A DNA stretch of 64,000 nucleotides from the NCBI GenBank assembly GCA_946902985.2, contig OX336395.1:13432708-13496707 (forward strand). The letters run 5' to 3'. Position numbers and translations under genes: made by a program. This DNA comes from Meconema thalassinum (taxonomy: Eukaryota; Arthropoda; Insecta; Orthoptera; Tettigoniidae). This document shows positions 1-12,026 of this stretch, piece by piece. A model generated the notes under the pieces. It made no database searches. It saw only the letters and a list, made by a program, of their open reading frames with translations, and was not told the origin of the DNA. The stretch's first letter is position 1. Every line of letters begins with the position of its first letter.

Positions 1-1745
1 TTTTGAAAGTGGCACAATTCGTTTATAAATATTATTTTGTTCTATATCATTTGGAAAATATTCTTGAAATGCTGCCACATGTTTCCTTAATTCAGGTTCA
101 TTCAACGTATGAAATTCGATAAGCGCGATAGTTCTTTGAAAAATCCTTTCATAATCGGCGCATTTACCCTTCAAATCTGTATAGAGTCTATCCAAAATTA
201 TATTGAAAGTATTTACTCTGAAATTCTCTCTTCCACCTAGCTAAACATCATCTTCATACAGTAATTCATCAGACATTAATTTTCTTCGTTTCTTCCTATG
301 AACGTCTTTTTCAAACTCCTGGGTGGTAGAAATTTTCCGTGCTGTTTCTTCATAAAGTTCAGCATTTATCCGAGCATCTTCTACAAAACCAAACAACGAT
401 TTGTACAAATCCAACATATCTGAAATGCTGGTATCCATGGCTTGCAATTTCTGACTTGTAGCATCGAATAGTTCAAGTAAAACAGACCAAATACTTAGCA
501 TAAATGCACTTTCTCGTCGTTCCATATTATCCCGAAGGCATGTAGCTTTATTTCGAACTATTGCTTTTACGTTGGGATTTTCTACGAAAGCTGATAATGC
601 ATTTATTATTTCGTTCAAAGATTCAACCAGAACAGAAACCGCATCAGCACGTGCTGACCAACGAGTTGTAGACAATGATTTTAGTTTCGAAAATTTTGAA
701 TCAGCAAAATGCTGCAAAACAGACCATCTTTCTGTCGAATCTGAAAAAAAATATTATACAACTCCTGGAGCAATTCAAAAAACTTACTGGCTTCTGTACA
801 ACTTTCTGCAGCGTGTGTACCAAACAAATTCAACGAATTTGCAGTGCATGGTGTGTACTCTGCGAGAGGATTGTCGTCTTTTATTCTAGCTTGAAGTCCC
901 GAATATATGCCCTTCATGTTGGCAGCGTTATCGTAAGATTGCTCTCTCACATCAAAAATGTCTATGCCATGAAATTTCAATGTAGATGTGACTGCATCAT
1001 GTAAGTCTTCACCTTTGTGACCTGGTTTGTCTAGTAAAGTTAAAAAACGTTCAATAACAGTGCCGTCTGGTTTTACATATCGTAAAATGAATGAAAGTTG
1101 GTCAATACGAGAGATGTCTGGGGTCGAATCCACAATGATAGAATAGTACTTCCCAGTTTTGATTTCTTCAACTGTTTTAGACGTCACTTTTTAGTCATAA
1201 TTTCGATCACTTCTTCATAAATAGTTGTGGATAGGTAACTTGTACTACCCTTGCCTGTATCTCCATAATTACGAATATGCTCATATACAGTATAAATGGA
1301 TCGAATTGTCTTAAATATTCTATTAACATCATAAAATGTCCATTGTTAAGAACGCCGAAATGCTCATTGCGTCCTGTGCCCCTAAATGAGAGTCCACGAC
1401 TTGCCAAGGTTTTGACAGTAGCGACAACTCTTTTAAGAACTTCTTTCCAGTAAGCAATTTTTGTTGTTGTACTAAACCATGATCTACTCTCCCATGTATA
1501 TTAGCTCTTTCAAACAAATTTAGGAAAGATTGTTTATGACTATGTGAATTTTCGTGGGCAGAAGCCATGTCATGGATGTTTTTCCAATCATTTAATCCGT
1601 GTCAGAACGCAAATTCGTCAGTTCTGCCTCCAAAGAGCAAACACGGTGCACAAACAACAGAACCTTTACTCTTGGAATAAACAAGCCACTTACGATTCCC
1701 TATTTCCCCGTTCTGAAGTTTTCTTTAAAACACTGAGTGGTTCAA
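1..1745 (-). pseudogene. hAT transposase remnant (TTF zinc finger + DUF4371, ZMYM1-like)
   Basis: Reads right to left. The N-terminal part (about 1740-1570) reads as a TTF-type zinc finger, with WLVYSKSKGSVVCAPCLLFGG then DWKNI and a HENSHSH stretch. Pieces at 1568-1329 and 1407-1207 lead into the DUF4371 catalytic region at 1187-681, where residues such as YYSIIVDSTPD, SFILRYV and DNAANMKGIYSGLQARI are clear. The helical insertion follows at 717-241. After an in-frame TAG at 241-243 the same frame continues to base 1 (DRLYTDLKGKCADYERIF), so the gene runs off the window before its C-terminal dimerisation domain. At least three frame changes and one stop make it dead. ZMYM1-like proteins are known domesticated relatives of this hAT lineage. 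The protein would have cut and joined DNA in the nucleus. Family call is firm; the exact subfamily is not. Confidence 0.85.
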
Positions 1746-1804
1746 GTAGCTATTATATTCAGGGTAAACTCGTTTGGATTCTTTAAAATCGGAATCTTCA
1801 TTCT

Positions 1805-2183
1805 GAGGCATGCGAGGCATGCGAAAGAAGGGAACATAAGAAATGTGCGGGTCTGACGCAAGGCAAACTAGACGCGCTTACGTACAAGGGCTCACGGCAG
1901 ACTCACGTGGATATGCAAAGAATGCAAACCAATGCTGCGGAAATCAGGGAAACAAGATGACCTCATACTAAGCCCATTAAGCTCTATAGAATCCATGCAA
2001 GCATCCATAGAGCAAATGAAACAGAACATGGTTACAACACTCATAGAAAGAGTACAAGAAGCGGTAGCCAGGGAGATGGGAAAAACCTCTATCCCCCGGC
2101 AAGAACCAAAAACAGCAGCCACAATAAGCCGGACGACCATAGAAAACAGGAGCCCTCCATGCAGACGCTACAAAATAAATTAG
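1805..2183 (+). pseudogene. PHD finger + coiled-coil ORF1-like fragment of a retrotransposon
   Basis: From 1805 one frame reads as the middle of a PHD finger (CEACERREHKKCAGLT, then LDALTY). After a one-base shift the next frame supplies the closing W-I-C-x-x-C. The frame from 1932 then gives a short helical, heptad-like stretch (IESMQASIEQMKQNMVTTLIERVQEAV) and a basic, Pro/Thr-rich tail. A PHD finger followed by a coiled coil is known from ORF1/gag-like proteins of several arthropod retroelements. No reverse transcriptase follows. The fragment lies between the TTF finger and the terminal repeat of the flanking hAT element, so it probably inserted there. It has lost the first zinc ligands and is not functional. 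Confidence 0.5.
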
Positions 2184-2503
2184 CAATGCTACCACGATAA
2201 AATCACCAGCCATGCAAAACAACCAGTGCGCCCCCCAAGATAATAAGACCTCTCTCCATCTAAACGAGGCTTCGACCACCAACGCGTAGCACACAGAGAC
2301 GGAAACAGACGACCCACTATTTCTCAATCTTATAATATGTCACATGGGTGGTATCGGATTGTCTCTAAAGGGCGCTCATTACTCTTGTACATGCATGAGC
2401 ATATTCAGAATTAAAATTTTTATTTTTCAAATAAAATATTTATTTATTTAATTTTAAAAAATAGTCAAAATTTGCCGCCCCCTAGAATCTGCCGCCTATA
2501 CAG

Positions 2504-2525
2504 CCTATCCGTAAATCCGCCCCTG
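2504..2525 (-). repeat. Terminal inverted repeat end of the hAT element
   Basis: Read on the minus strand the end starts CAGGGGCGGATTTACGG, a hAT-style terminus. The transposase remnant reads away from it towards base 1. The other end lies outside the window. Immediately outside (2526 onward) BEL/Pao coding sequence begins, so this is the insertion boundary. The expected 8-bp duplication on this side would be GATACAGA; its partner is not visible. Confidence 0.55.
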
Positions 2526-3300
2526 GATACAGATGACCATCTTGCTCGGCTAACATGTGGAGAGACCTGAAGGCTTCAGGCCATATGTCACAGTCTTCAA
2601 TCTAAATATCTTTATGGGTTTGGAACTCTCATCGCGCCACAATATTCTTTGCAGATCATGCTGCTCAGAATTTACGAGAATTTGCCGGTACATCTGCTTA
2701 ATATCGGAGATTACAGCAATGGGAAATCGTCGAAAATTAAGCAAGACAGAGGTGAGATCTGTTTGAATAGCGGGACCACATTGCAAGGTATCATTTAAAG
2801 AGACTCCATTGGAATCTGGTGATGAGCCATTGAAAACTACTCTTATATTGTCTTGTGTTAAAGAATTTTCCCATACCGGGTGATGATTTAGATAAACTAT
2901 TTCCTTAAAAGGATGGCCAATTTCTTCTGATTTAAAAATTACCTCCATGTGATTGGATGATTCGTATTCCTCCATAAAGGAAGCATACTGAGTTTTAACA
3001 GAAGCATCTCCTTTGAACCGATTTTCAATAGCAAATAGCGCCCTGAGTGTTCTGGAATGCGAGCCCTTAATGGCGGGAGGATTAGGAATACGTGGAAGAG
3101 TTACTATAAATCTGCCTTCAGCAGTACGAACAGTGGTTTCCTCGTATAACTTTTCACAAATTTCGTTAGAAGAAGAAGAAGAAGAACTAGCCTGAACATT
3201 CTCAAGATCCCAGAACTTGGTCAGCTCTTGACTCAAATCGGCACCAACAAAATAACAATTTGATACAGTTTGAATAGGAATGTTTTATACCCGGTGTTTT
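2526..3300 (-). pseudogene. BEL/Pao LTR retrotransposon pol fragment (reverse transcriptase N-terminal part)
   Basis: Minus-strand frame 3236-2550 begins in the BEL/Pao linker (SQELTKFWDLENV, an acidic/Ser-rich patch, then GRFIVTLPRIPNP). It continues into the RT fingers and palm: VYLNHHPVW, RVVFNGSS, NGVSLNDTLQCGP, and the first catalytic Asp in ISDIKQMYRQI followed by LQRILWRDE and VTYGLKPS. The same frame extends upstream through an in-frame stop to about 3295 (NIPIQTVSNCYFVGAD). Near 2555 the reading shifts to another frame (LAEQDGHLYP) and then abuts the hAT end at 2525. The YVDD palm motif, RNase H and integrase are missing here and probably lie beyond base 1. It is a dead, transposon-split copy. 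Confidence 0.85.
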
Positions 3301-4223
3301 TGCCCAGCACTTGTTTCAGTTTTGAGGCAATACCCGCAGCAATTTCGCCACGATTTCTGCTAGGACCAGCTTTCACCCGGTTGATTAAGGAAATGGAATC
3401 AATATTTCAATATTTTAAATTATCTTGTATCAGCTACTAGTTTCTTCTTAATTTTGAGAGACGTAACTCCCTCATATAAAGCTGTGACATGACTAAATTG
3501 GAAAAAAGATGATCTCTAAAGGCCAATTTCTCTAAAATAAGACCAAAAAATTGTACCAAACTTAAAAAATGCTCTAAAAATTGAAAAATAGGAAAAAAAA
3601 TGCAAAAAGATGCAAAAAAAATGACATATTTGAAGAAGGGATGGCCGTCGGGAGTTTCTATGTACTTGAGCATTGCTTAAGACAGCTCAGTAAAAGATGA
3701 CCATCATAAAACAGTACGGTGCAGTAACTTGCTATGTGTGGTCAGAGACAGACAGCTGTTAATAAGGGGGTACAGATCATTTACGATCCGGTACAGCTGG
3801 CTTCCTGGCGTGGCTCATTTGAGGGAGCGAAATATTTTGTGTGTCGGAGACATGGAACCAAGTACACGCGACATTATTCATTTGGAATTGAGATTTCAAT
3901 TACGGTGACTGATTTTTACTTTGATGAGAGCACAATAAACCTATAGCTATTACGAAATATGACATTAATATTATAACGCCGACCACAGAATGTGGTGTTA
4001 CAGGATGGAGCAAGCATTCGTTCTGCGGCATTGAGCAACATGTGGTTAATCGGCAGTGACATCCGAGTACATTAGAACGGAGCATTCTTATATCGCCAAC
4101 ATGATTCCAATTGTGATCTGAGACCTTGGCTTTCCAAGAAACAGTTTAATTGCAGTTACATCAAAATAATCTTGGATACTGTTGTTAAAATGCAATATGA
4201 AGTGAAGTGTACTGCAGCAGTGC
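3301..4223. other. No gene recognised; possible 5' leader of the LINE that follows
   Basis: No coding similarity seen. 3296-3400 on the minus strand has a short open stretch that may be more of the BEL/Pao element. About 3690-4223 precedes the LINE endonuclease ORF and could be its 5' untranslated region, but no boundary or target duplication was identified. Confidence 0.3.
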
Positions 4224-5550
4224 ATGCAAGTTGTGTCGTGTAATGGGCATTCGCATTACGCAACAAATATAGTGAATGATATCCACGTTTTGCATATTAC
4301 ACCATATTATAGTCGGAGCTTATGTTTGGACTTTACTGAAAGAAGCCTCCCAGAAGAATGCACTAATTACATGCATTCGGGCGTCCCCTGGGCAACGGTA
4401 AAAAAACACTGTAAAATTTACCGGCTGATTCTTTCAATACAAAGGTGCTGCTACACAGCAACAAGTATGCAAGAGAACTTACCAATGATAAGTCCTTTTC
4501 AGGACCAACCATGCACAGAACACTCATCAATTCCTATTGGTAACAGCTTACGAATATGTCACTTGAACATTGAATCGATTTCATCTGCTAAGAGTCAATA
4601 CCTTTCACGTCTGATGCTGCAGAATGAAGTAGATGTTATTGCAATACAGGAGACTCACACCAAGGATGATGCTGATCTTTACAGAAGAGGTAGAATTTAC
4701 GGATACGTTCTGGTTGGGGCCGTAAATGATGAACAGTATGGCATTGCAACATATGTCAGATCCCATATCACTGACTACAAACTAACTTACCAAGACAGAA
4801 CGACAGATATTTTTGTTTTGGCTGTAGAAGTTGCCGGCACCACGGTTGCAAATATTTACAAACCACCGCAAGTTAGCTGGCCAAATCCACCTGTAAGATC
4901 CTTCAGTCATCCAGTTGTGTATGTTGGTGATTTCAACAGCCACAGTCATGTCTGGGGATATCAGAATGAAGACCAAAATGGAGCTATTCCAAATGAATGG
5001 ATGGATATGCACGATCTCCAGCTTGTGTACAATGCTAAAGATCCAGGAACGTTCCGATCTGACAGATGGTTAAAAGATTATTCTCCTGATTTGTGCATCA
5101 CATCTAGATCTGGAAATAACGAAATGACACAACGAAAAGTCATCAAGTCTTTCCCACACAGCCAGCATAGGCCAGTCATAATTCATTTTGGTACTGAAAT
5201 TCCGTTAGTCACCTCCATACCTCAACCTCGATGGAATTTTCAACTTGCAAACTGGGAACTATTTCAGAAAGGTCTAGATAATACCGTTCAATGGATTCCT
5301 CCAGTCCCATCCAATTATGAACGATTTGTGGGCGCGATTAAAACAAATGCCAGAAAATATATCCCACGTGGTTTTCGGAAGGAGTACATTCCTGGATGGT
5401 CCCAATAATGCGATGATTTATACGCCAAATATCAAGAATCTCACGACAAGGTAACAGCTGATGACCTATTGAGAGCTCTGAACAAGAACAGAAGAAAAAA
5501 TGGCATAAAACAACGGCAGAACTCAACTTCACAAATTCTAGTCGGAAAGC
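4224..5550 (+). pseudogene. Jockey-type LINE ORF2, apurinic/apyrimidinic-like endonuclease part
   Basis: The long frame 4224-5408 contains an endonuclease/exonuclease/phosphatase fold. Signature stretches are RICHLNIESISSAKSQYL (Asn of motif I), DVIAIQETH (catalytic Glu), YVGDFNSHSHVWG (Asp/Asn), DLCITS and the terminal HSQHRPVIIHF (catalytic His). A likely start is the Met at about 4467, since upstream residues look untranslated. A TAA at 5406-5408 interrupts the frame, which then continues (CDDLYAKYQESHDKVTADDLL) to about 5500. There it shifts by one base into the frame leading to the reverse transcriptase. The enzyme nicks target DNA for target-primed reverse transcription. Stop plus frameshift make this copy defective. 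Confidence 0.88.
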
Positions 5551-7463
5551 CTGGAATCTTATTAGAAAACTTGGTACAGATCCCAGGTTGTCAAGTACAG
5601 TTACACATGTGAATGCTAATGCTGTTGCATCCAGACTGATGAATATTTCAAAAACTAAAATAGACAAAGAACAGACACGAATTGTGAATAATGAACTGTA
5701 CAAAAAGAAGTCCCAACTAAAACCACACCCAGACTACTCACGTGATTTCTGCATTGAGGAACTTGATAAAGCCTTGAGTACGCTGAAGGTTAACAACGCC
5801 GCTGGCTTTGATGGCATATATCCAGAGTTTCTTAAAACCATCGGACCAAAAACAAAGTTGTGGCTTATTGAATTTTTCAATGAGATTCTGAAAACTGGAA
5901 AATTACCAAAGCTGTTCAAACAGGCTAAGATAATTGCTATCCTGAAACCGGGAAAAGACGGATCTGATGCTTCTCGCTATCGACCGATATCACAACTCAG
6001 CATGACCTATAAGCTACTAGAAAGGCTTATTCTAAATCGCATTCAAGAGGCCGTTGATCAAATCACCCCCATCGAACAAGGTGGCTTTAGGAAACAACGG
6101 AGTTGCTGCGACCAGGTCCTAACATTGACAACTATAGTAGAAGCTGGATTTCAACGAGGTCTAAAATCAGCTGCGGTTTTTGTGGATCTCACAGCAGCTT
6201 ACGACTTAGGGCTTGTTGTCCAAGTTTATTGAAATCATCCCATGCCAAAAGTTGGCACTTTTAATGAAAAACATGCTCTCTGATAGGCGTTTTAGGGTGT
6301 TCCTGAATGGGAAAACTAGCAGGTGGAGGACATTAAACAATGGCCTACCTCAAGGATCAGTTTTGGCCCCCATTTTGTTTAATCTATATATTCATGACAT
6401 GCCTCACACAGATTCCTTGAAAATCCAGTATGCAGACGACCTAGCATTAATTATCCAAAATAAAGACCTTATGAACTGTGAGAATACCCTAACTAGTGAT
6501 CTGACGAAACTGAGTGATTACCTCCAGAAATGGAAACTTCAACCCAACCCGAACAAGACTGAGGTTACTGCATTCCATCTAAATAATAAAGAAGCCCAAA
6601 GGAAGCTGCATGTTACTTTTGACGGAATCGAAGTACCCCATAACTACACTCCAATATATCTTGGAATCACTCTGGATCGGTCCTTGGCATTCAAACAACA
6701 GTGCATCAAGTTATCGAAGAAACTTGGCTCAAGAGTGAATCTACTTCGCAGGATTGCCGGAAGCAGCTGGGGTGCAGACGCTAATACTCTACGTTCTGCT
6801 GCACTCGCTCTCGTGTATTCTGCTGGTGAATACTGTGCCCCTGTATGGGAAAACAGTGCTCACACCACCAAGATTGATGTGTAACTCAATGAGGCCATGA
6901 GAGTCATCACTGGTACTGTTAGATCTACTCCCACACAATGGCTACCAGTCCTAGCTAATATCGCTCCGCAAGATCTAAGGAGGAAAGCAGCTAAGGTAAG
7001 CTTGCTCAAAGAGACCACTTCTGATAAGAACTCTCTGTTGTATGTTGCCCTGCAAGATCCACCAACAACACGTCTGAAATCACGCAAGCCACCCTGGGTT
7101 GATTGAGAAGGTATCAATTATTTCAACATGACCTCCAAGTGGCAACAACGTTGGAACGAACATCCACCCAACAATGCTCACCTGGTTAAAGATCCTACAA
7201 AGAAGGTTGAGGGATTCCAACTTCCACGCCAAACCTGGTCGAAGCTGAACCGCATTAGAACAGGTCAAGGAAGGTGTGGTCACACTTTGAAGAAATTGGG
7301 TTTCCGTACATCTGCTGCCTGTGACTGTGAAGTGGAGGTCCAAACTATAAAACACATTGTTCCGGAGTGCCCACTCCGTGCATTTGATGGTGGTCTGAAG
7401 ACTCTACACCAAGTGACACCAAGTGCTCTGGAATGGTTGACAAATTTGGACATTTCAATTTAA
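5551..7463 (+). pseudogene. Jockey-type LINE ORF2, reverse transcriptase and C-terminal domain
   Basis: Continues the preceding endonuclease. RT blocks are visible in order: NNAAGFDGIYPEFLK, KQAKIIAILKPGKD, SRYRPISQLSMTYKLLERL, EQGGFRKQRSC, then AAVFVDLTAAYD with the first catalytic Asp. Just after it, near 6210-6230, a small deletion shifts the frame. The second part carries NGLPQGSVLAPILFNLYI and the catalytic YADD at 6429-6440, then YLGITLDRSL. Two more stops (about 6882 and 7104) break the C-terminal region, which ends with a CCHC-like knuckle (CDCEVEVQTIKHIVPEC) and stops at 7463. An AT-dinucleotide tail (about 7501-7515) follows, a simple-repeat tail as in many LINEs. Jockey versus CR1/L2 placement would need a tree. 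Confidence 0.88.
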
Positions 7464-7684
7464 ATAATTGTAAACTTTTGTGTACTTGTACAACCATACG
7501 ATATATATATATATACTGAACTATACTGAGGTGAACGGATACTACAGTGGCGTACGAGGTTTACCGACAATGGGGTCCGAAATTACTTTACCCAACACGT
7601 CTTATGAACTTTAAGGGACATGGTCTATAATGGAATATTCTAGTACAATCGTGTGGCACTAAATCGAAGGAGACAGGATGGCGG

Positions 7685-10600
7685 AGCTGAGCATCGATCC
7701 TGAGACCTGAGAGGTGGCGATCATCAAGATCCATGAGTACTGGCAAGGGCGACGATAATCAAGATCCAGGAGGACTGGCAAGGGCGACGATCATCAAGAT
7801 CCATGAGAACTGGCAAGGGCGACGATCATCAAGATCCATGAGTACTGGCAAGGGCGACGATCATCAAGATCCATGAGGACTGGCAGGGGCGACGATCATC
7901 AAGATCCATGAGGACTGGCAGGGGCGACGATCATCAAGATCCATGAGGACTGGCAAGGGTGAGGATCATCAAGATCCATGAGAACTGGCAGGGGCGACGA
8001 TCATCAAGGTCCATGAGGACTGGCAAGGGCGACGATCATCAAGATCCATGAGGACTGGCAAGGGCGACGATCATCAAGATCCATGAGGACTGGCAGGGGC
8101 GACGATCATCAAGGTCCATGAGGACTGGCAAGGGCGACGATCATCAAGATCCATGAGGACTGGCAAGGGTGACGATCATCAAGATCCATGAGGACTGGCA
8201 GGGGCGACAATCATCAAGATCCATGAGGACTGACAGGGGCGACGATCATCAAGATCCATGAGGACTGGCAAGGGCGACAATCATCAAGATCCATGAGGAC
8301 TGGCAGGGGCGACGATCATCAAGATCCATGAGAACTGGCAAGGGCGACGATCATCAAGATCCATGAGGACTGGGAGGGGCGACGATCATCAAGATCCATG
8401 AGGACTGGCAGGGGTGACGATCATCAAGATCCATGAGTACTGGCAAGGGCGACGATCATCAAGATCCATGAGTACTGGCAAGGGCGACGATCATCAAGAT
8501 CAATGAGGACTGGCAAGGGCGACGATCATCAAGATCCATGAGGACTGGCAAGGGCGACGATCATCAAGATCCATGAGGACTGGCAGGGGCGACGATCATC
8601 AAGATCCATGAGGACTGGCAGGGGTGACGATCATCAAGATCCATGAGTACTGGCAAGGGCGACGATCATCAAGATCCATGAGGACTGGCAAGGGCAACGA
8701 TCATCAAGATCCATGAGGACTGGCAAGGGCGACGATCATCAAGATCCATGAGGACTGGCAGGGGCGACGATAATCAAGATCCATGAGTACTGGCAAGGGC
8801 GACGATCATCAAGATCCATGAGGACTGGCAAGGGCGACGATCATCAAGATCCATGAGAACTGGCAGGGGCGACGATCATCAAGATCCATGAGTACTGGCA
8901 AGGGCGACGATCATCAAGATCCATGAGGACTGGCAAGGGCGACGATCATCAAGATCCATGAGGACTGGCAAGGGCGACGATCATCAAGATCCATGAGGAC
9001 TGGCAAGGGCAACGATCATCAAGATCCATGAGGACTGGCAAGGGCGACGATCATCAAGATCCATGAGGACTGGCAAGGGCGACGATCATCAAGATCCATG
9101 AGGACTGGCAAGGGCGACGATCATCAAGATCCATGAGGACTGGCAAGGGCAACGATCATCAAGATCCATGAGGACTGGCAAGGGCGACGATCATCAAGAT
9201 CCATGAGGACTGGCAGGGGCGACGATCATCAAGATCCATGAGTACTGGCAAGGGCGACGATCATCAAGATCCATGAGGACTGGCAAGGGCGACGATCATC
9301 AAGATCCATGAGGACTGGCAAGGGCAACGATCATCAAGATCCATGAGGACTGGCAAGGGCGACGATCATCAAGATCCATGAGGACTGGCAAGGGCGACGA
9401 TCATCAAGATCCATGAGGACTGGCAAGGGCGACGATCATCAAGATCCATGAGGACTGGCAAGGGCGACGATCATCAAGATCCATGAGGACTGGCAAGGGT
9501 GACGATCATCAAGATCCATGAGGACTGGCAAGGGCGACGATCATCAAGATCCATGAGTACTGGCAAGGGCGACGATCATCAAGATCCATGAGGACTGGCA
9601 AGGGCGACGATCATCAAGATCCATGAGGACTGGCAAGGGCAACGATCATCAAGATCCATGAGGACTGGCAAGGGCGACGATCATCAAGATCCATGAGGAC
9701 TGGCAGGGGCGACGATCATCAAGATCCATGAGTACTGGCAAGGGCGACGATCATCAAGATCCATGAGGACTGGCAAGGGCGACGATCATCAAGATCCATG
9801 AGAACTGGCAGGGGCGACGATCATCAAGATCCATGAGTACTGGCAAGGGCGACGATCATCAAGATCCATGAGGACTGGCAAGGGCGACGATCATCAAGAA
9901 CCATGAGGACTGGCAAGGGCGACGATCATCAAGATCCATGAGGACTGGCAAGGGCGACGATCATCAAGATCCATGAGGACTGGCAGGGGCGACGATCATC
10001 AAGATCCATGAGGACTGGCAAGGGCGACGATCATCAAGATCCATGAGGACTGGCAGGGGCGACGATCATCAAGATCCATGAGGACTGGCAAGGGTGACGA
10101 TCATCAAGATCCATGAGGACTGTAAAGGGTGACGATCATCAAGATCCATGAGGACTGGCAAGGGCAACGATCATCAAGATCCATGAGGACTGGCAAGGGT
10201 GACGATCATCAAGATCCATGAGGACTGGCAAGGGCGACGATCATCAAGATCCATGAGGACTGGCAGGGGCGACGATCATCAAGATCCATGAGGACTGGCA
10301 AGGGCGACGATCATCAAGATCCATGAGGACTGGCAGGGGCGACGATCATCAAGATCCATGAGGACTGGCAAGGGCGACGATCATCAAGATCCATGAGGAC
10401 TGGCAGGGGCGACGATCATCAAGATCCATGAGGACTGGCAAGGGCGACGATCATCAAGATCCATGAGGACTTGCAGGGGCGACGATCATCAAGATCCATG
10501 AGGACTGGCAGGGGCGACGATCATCAAGATCCATGAGGACTGGCAAGGGCGACGATCATCAAGATCCATGAGGACTGGCAAGGGCGACGATCATCAAGAT

Positions 10601-11052
10601 CCATGAGGACTGGCAGGGGCGACGATCATCAAGATCCATGAGCACTGGTAAGGGTGACGATCATCAAGATCCATGAGGACTGGCAAGGGCGACGATCATC
10701 AAGATCCATGAGGACTGGCAAGGGCGACGATCATCAATATCCATGAGGACTGGCAGGGGCGACGATCATCAAGATCCATGAGGACTGGCAAGGGCGACGA
10801 TCATCAAGATCCATGAGGACTGGCAAGGGCGACGATCATCAAGATCCATGAGGACTGGCAGGGGCGACGATCATCAAGATCCATGAGGACTGGCAGGGGC
10901 GACGATCATCAAGATCCATGAGGACTGGCAAGGGCGACGATCATCAAGATCCATGAGGACTGGCAAGGGCGACGATCATCAAGATCCATGAGCACTGGCA
11001 AGGGCGACGATCATCAAGAGGACTGGCAGGGGCGACGATTATCAAGATCCAG
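7685..11052. repeat. 35-bp minisatellite array, about 96 copies
   Basis: A 35-bp unit (starting GACGATCATCAAGATCCATG and continuing to GGCAAGGGC) repeats head to tail for about 3.36 kb. Copies differ mainly at a few positions: AGGACT/AGTACT/AGAACT/AGCACT, CAAGGG/CAGGGG and GCGACG/GCAACG. The period is not a multiple of three and each phase soon meets TGA on both strands, so it is not coding. Variant markers recur at exactly 945 bp (27 units). The left end is degenerate (7685-7800). The right end runs directly into Gypsy integrase sequence at about 11045. Confidence 0.97.
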
Positions 11053-12026
11053 TTGGAAACTTCGAGCAACCAGATGATAGATTCAAAGTCGTTCATGTGG
11101 ATATAATTGGACCTTGCCACCATCAGAGGGCTACAATTACTGCCTTACTTGCATTGATCGATACAGCAATTGGATGGAAGTCATTCCAATGGTCAATATC
11201 ACCGCCCAGTCAGTAGCAAGTTCTTTCTATAATACTTGGATAAGTAGATTTGGAGTTCCAGAAATAATTGTTACGGACCAAGGGAAGCAATTCGAATCGG
11301 AATTATTTAGAAACTTAGCAATGATCTGTGGAGCGAAAGTGCAACATACTACTCCTTACCACCCCCAGGCAAATTGAAAAATGGAACGGTTACATCGTAC
11401 CCTTAAAGCACACAAGAACCCCAGATGGACTCAGAGCCTACCAACAGTCCTACTTGGTTTACGAGCAGCCATTCGAGAGGACTCCAGATACTCACTTGCG
11501 GAAATGATGTATGGAACCACCATCAGACTTCCTGGAGTGTTTTTGAACACTCAATGCAGTTACAGTGCATTCCAGATACCTTTGTAACCCAACTCCGGGA
11601 TCACATAAATCAACTTAAGCCTGCTAAACCTAGGATTGTGATATCCAGATCTACATTTATTCATAAAGACCTATTTTGTAGTTCACATGTGTTCTTGAGG
11701 ACAGACAGAGTTAAAAATAATCCCTCGAACCACCGAATGAAGGACCGTTCCTAGTGGTGAAGAGGCAGGACAAGTATTTCACCATCAGTATCAAGGGCAA
11801 AGATATTAATGTGTCCATTGATAGACTCAACCCTGCGTATATACTAGTGGATGAAGAGACAGAACGAGATACAGAGAGGAATCCTAATCTATCTCCCACG
11901 AAGTCCCCTGTTTCCGAACAGTACCATGCCAATCAGGACAGTGAACGAGTCAAGACTACACGTAGTGGTAGGGCGATAACATTTCCTACCAGATATCGGG
12001 ACAGAATTCAATTAATAACTTCTTAG
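11045..12026 (+). pseudogene. Gypsy-type LTR retrotransposon integrase / pol C-terminus
   Basis: Starts mid-integrase: GNFEQPDDRFKVVHVDIIGP gives the first catalytic Asp. A one-base loss near 11115 then shifts into the frame SEGYNYCLTCIDRYSNWMEV. The second Asp is in IIVTDQGKQFESELF and the catalytic Glu in KMERLHRTLK. The codon just before that stretch is TGA (about 11376-11378), which breaks the frame. Further frames carry MMYGTTIRLPG and the C-terminal chromatin-binding part (FIHKDLFCSSHVFLRTDRV, then KRQDKYFTISIKGKDINVSIDRLNPAY). It ends TRSGRAITFPTRY and stops at 12026. Protease, RT and RNase H are absent; the 35-bp array lies where they should be. No LTR pair was confirmed. Confidence 0.88.

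Noticed and set aside
7540..7580. hAT end at CAGTGGCGTACGAGG
   Set aside because: Single ten-base match to a common terminus, with no partner end or duplication found.
7690..11050. CRISPR-like array
   Set aside because: Repeats are contiguous with no unique spacers, in an animal genome; it is a minisatellite.
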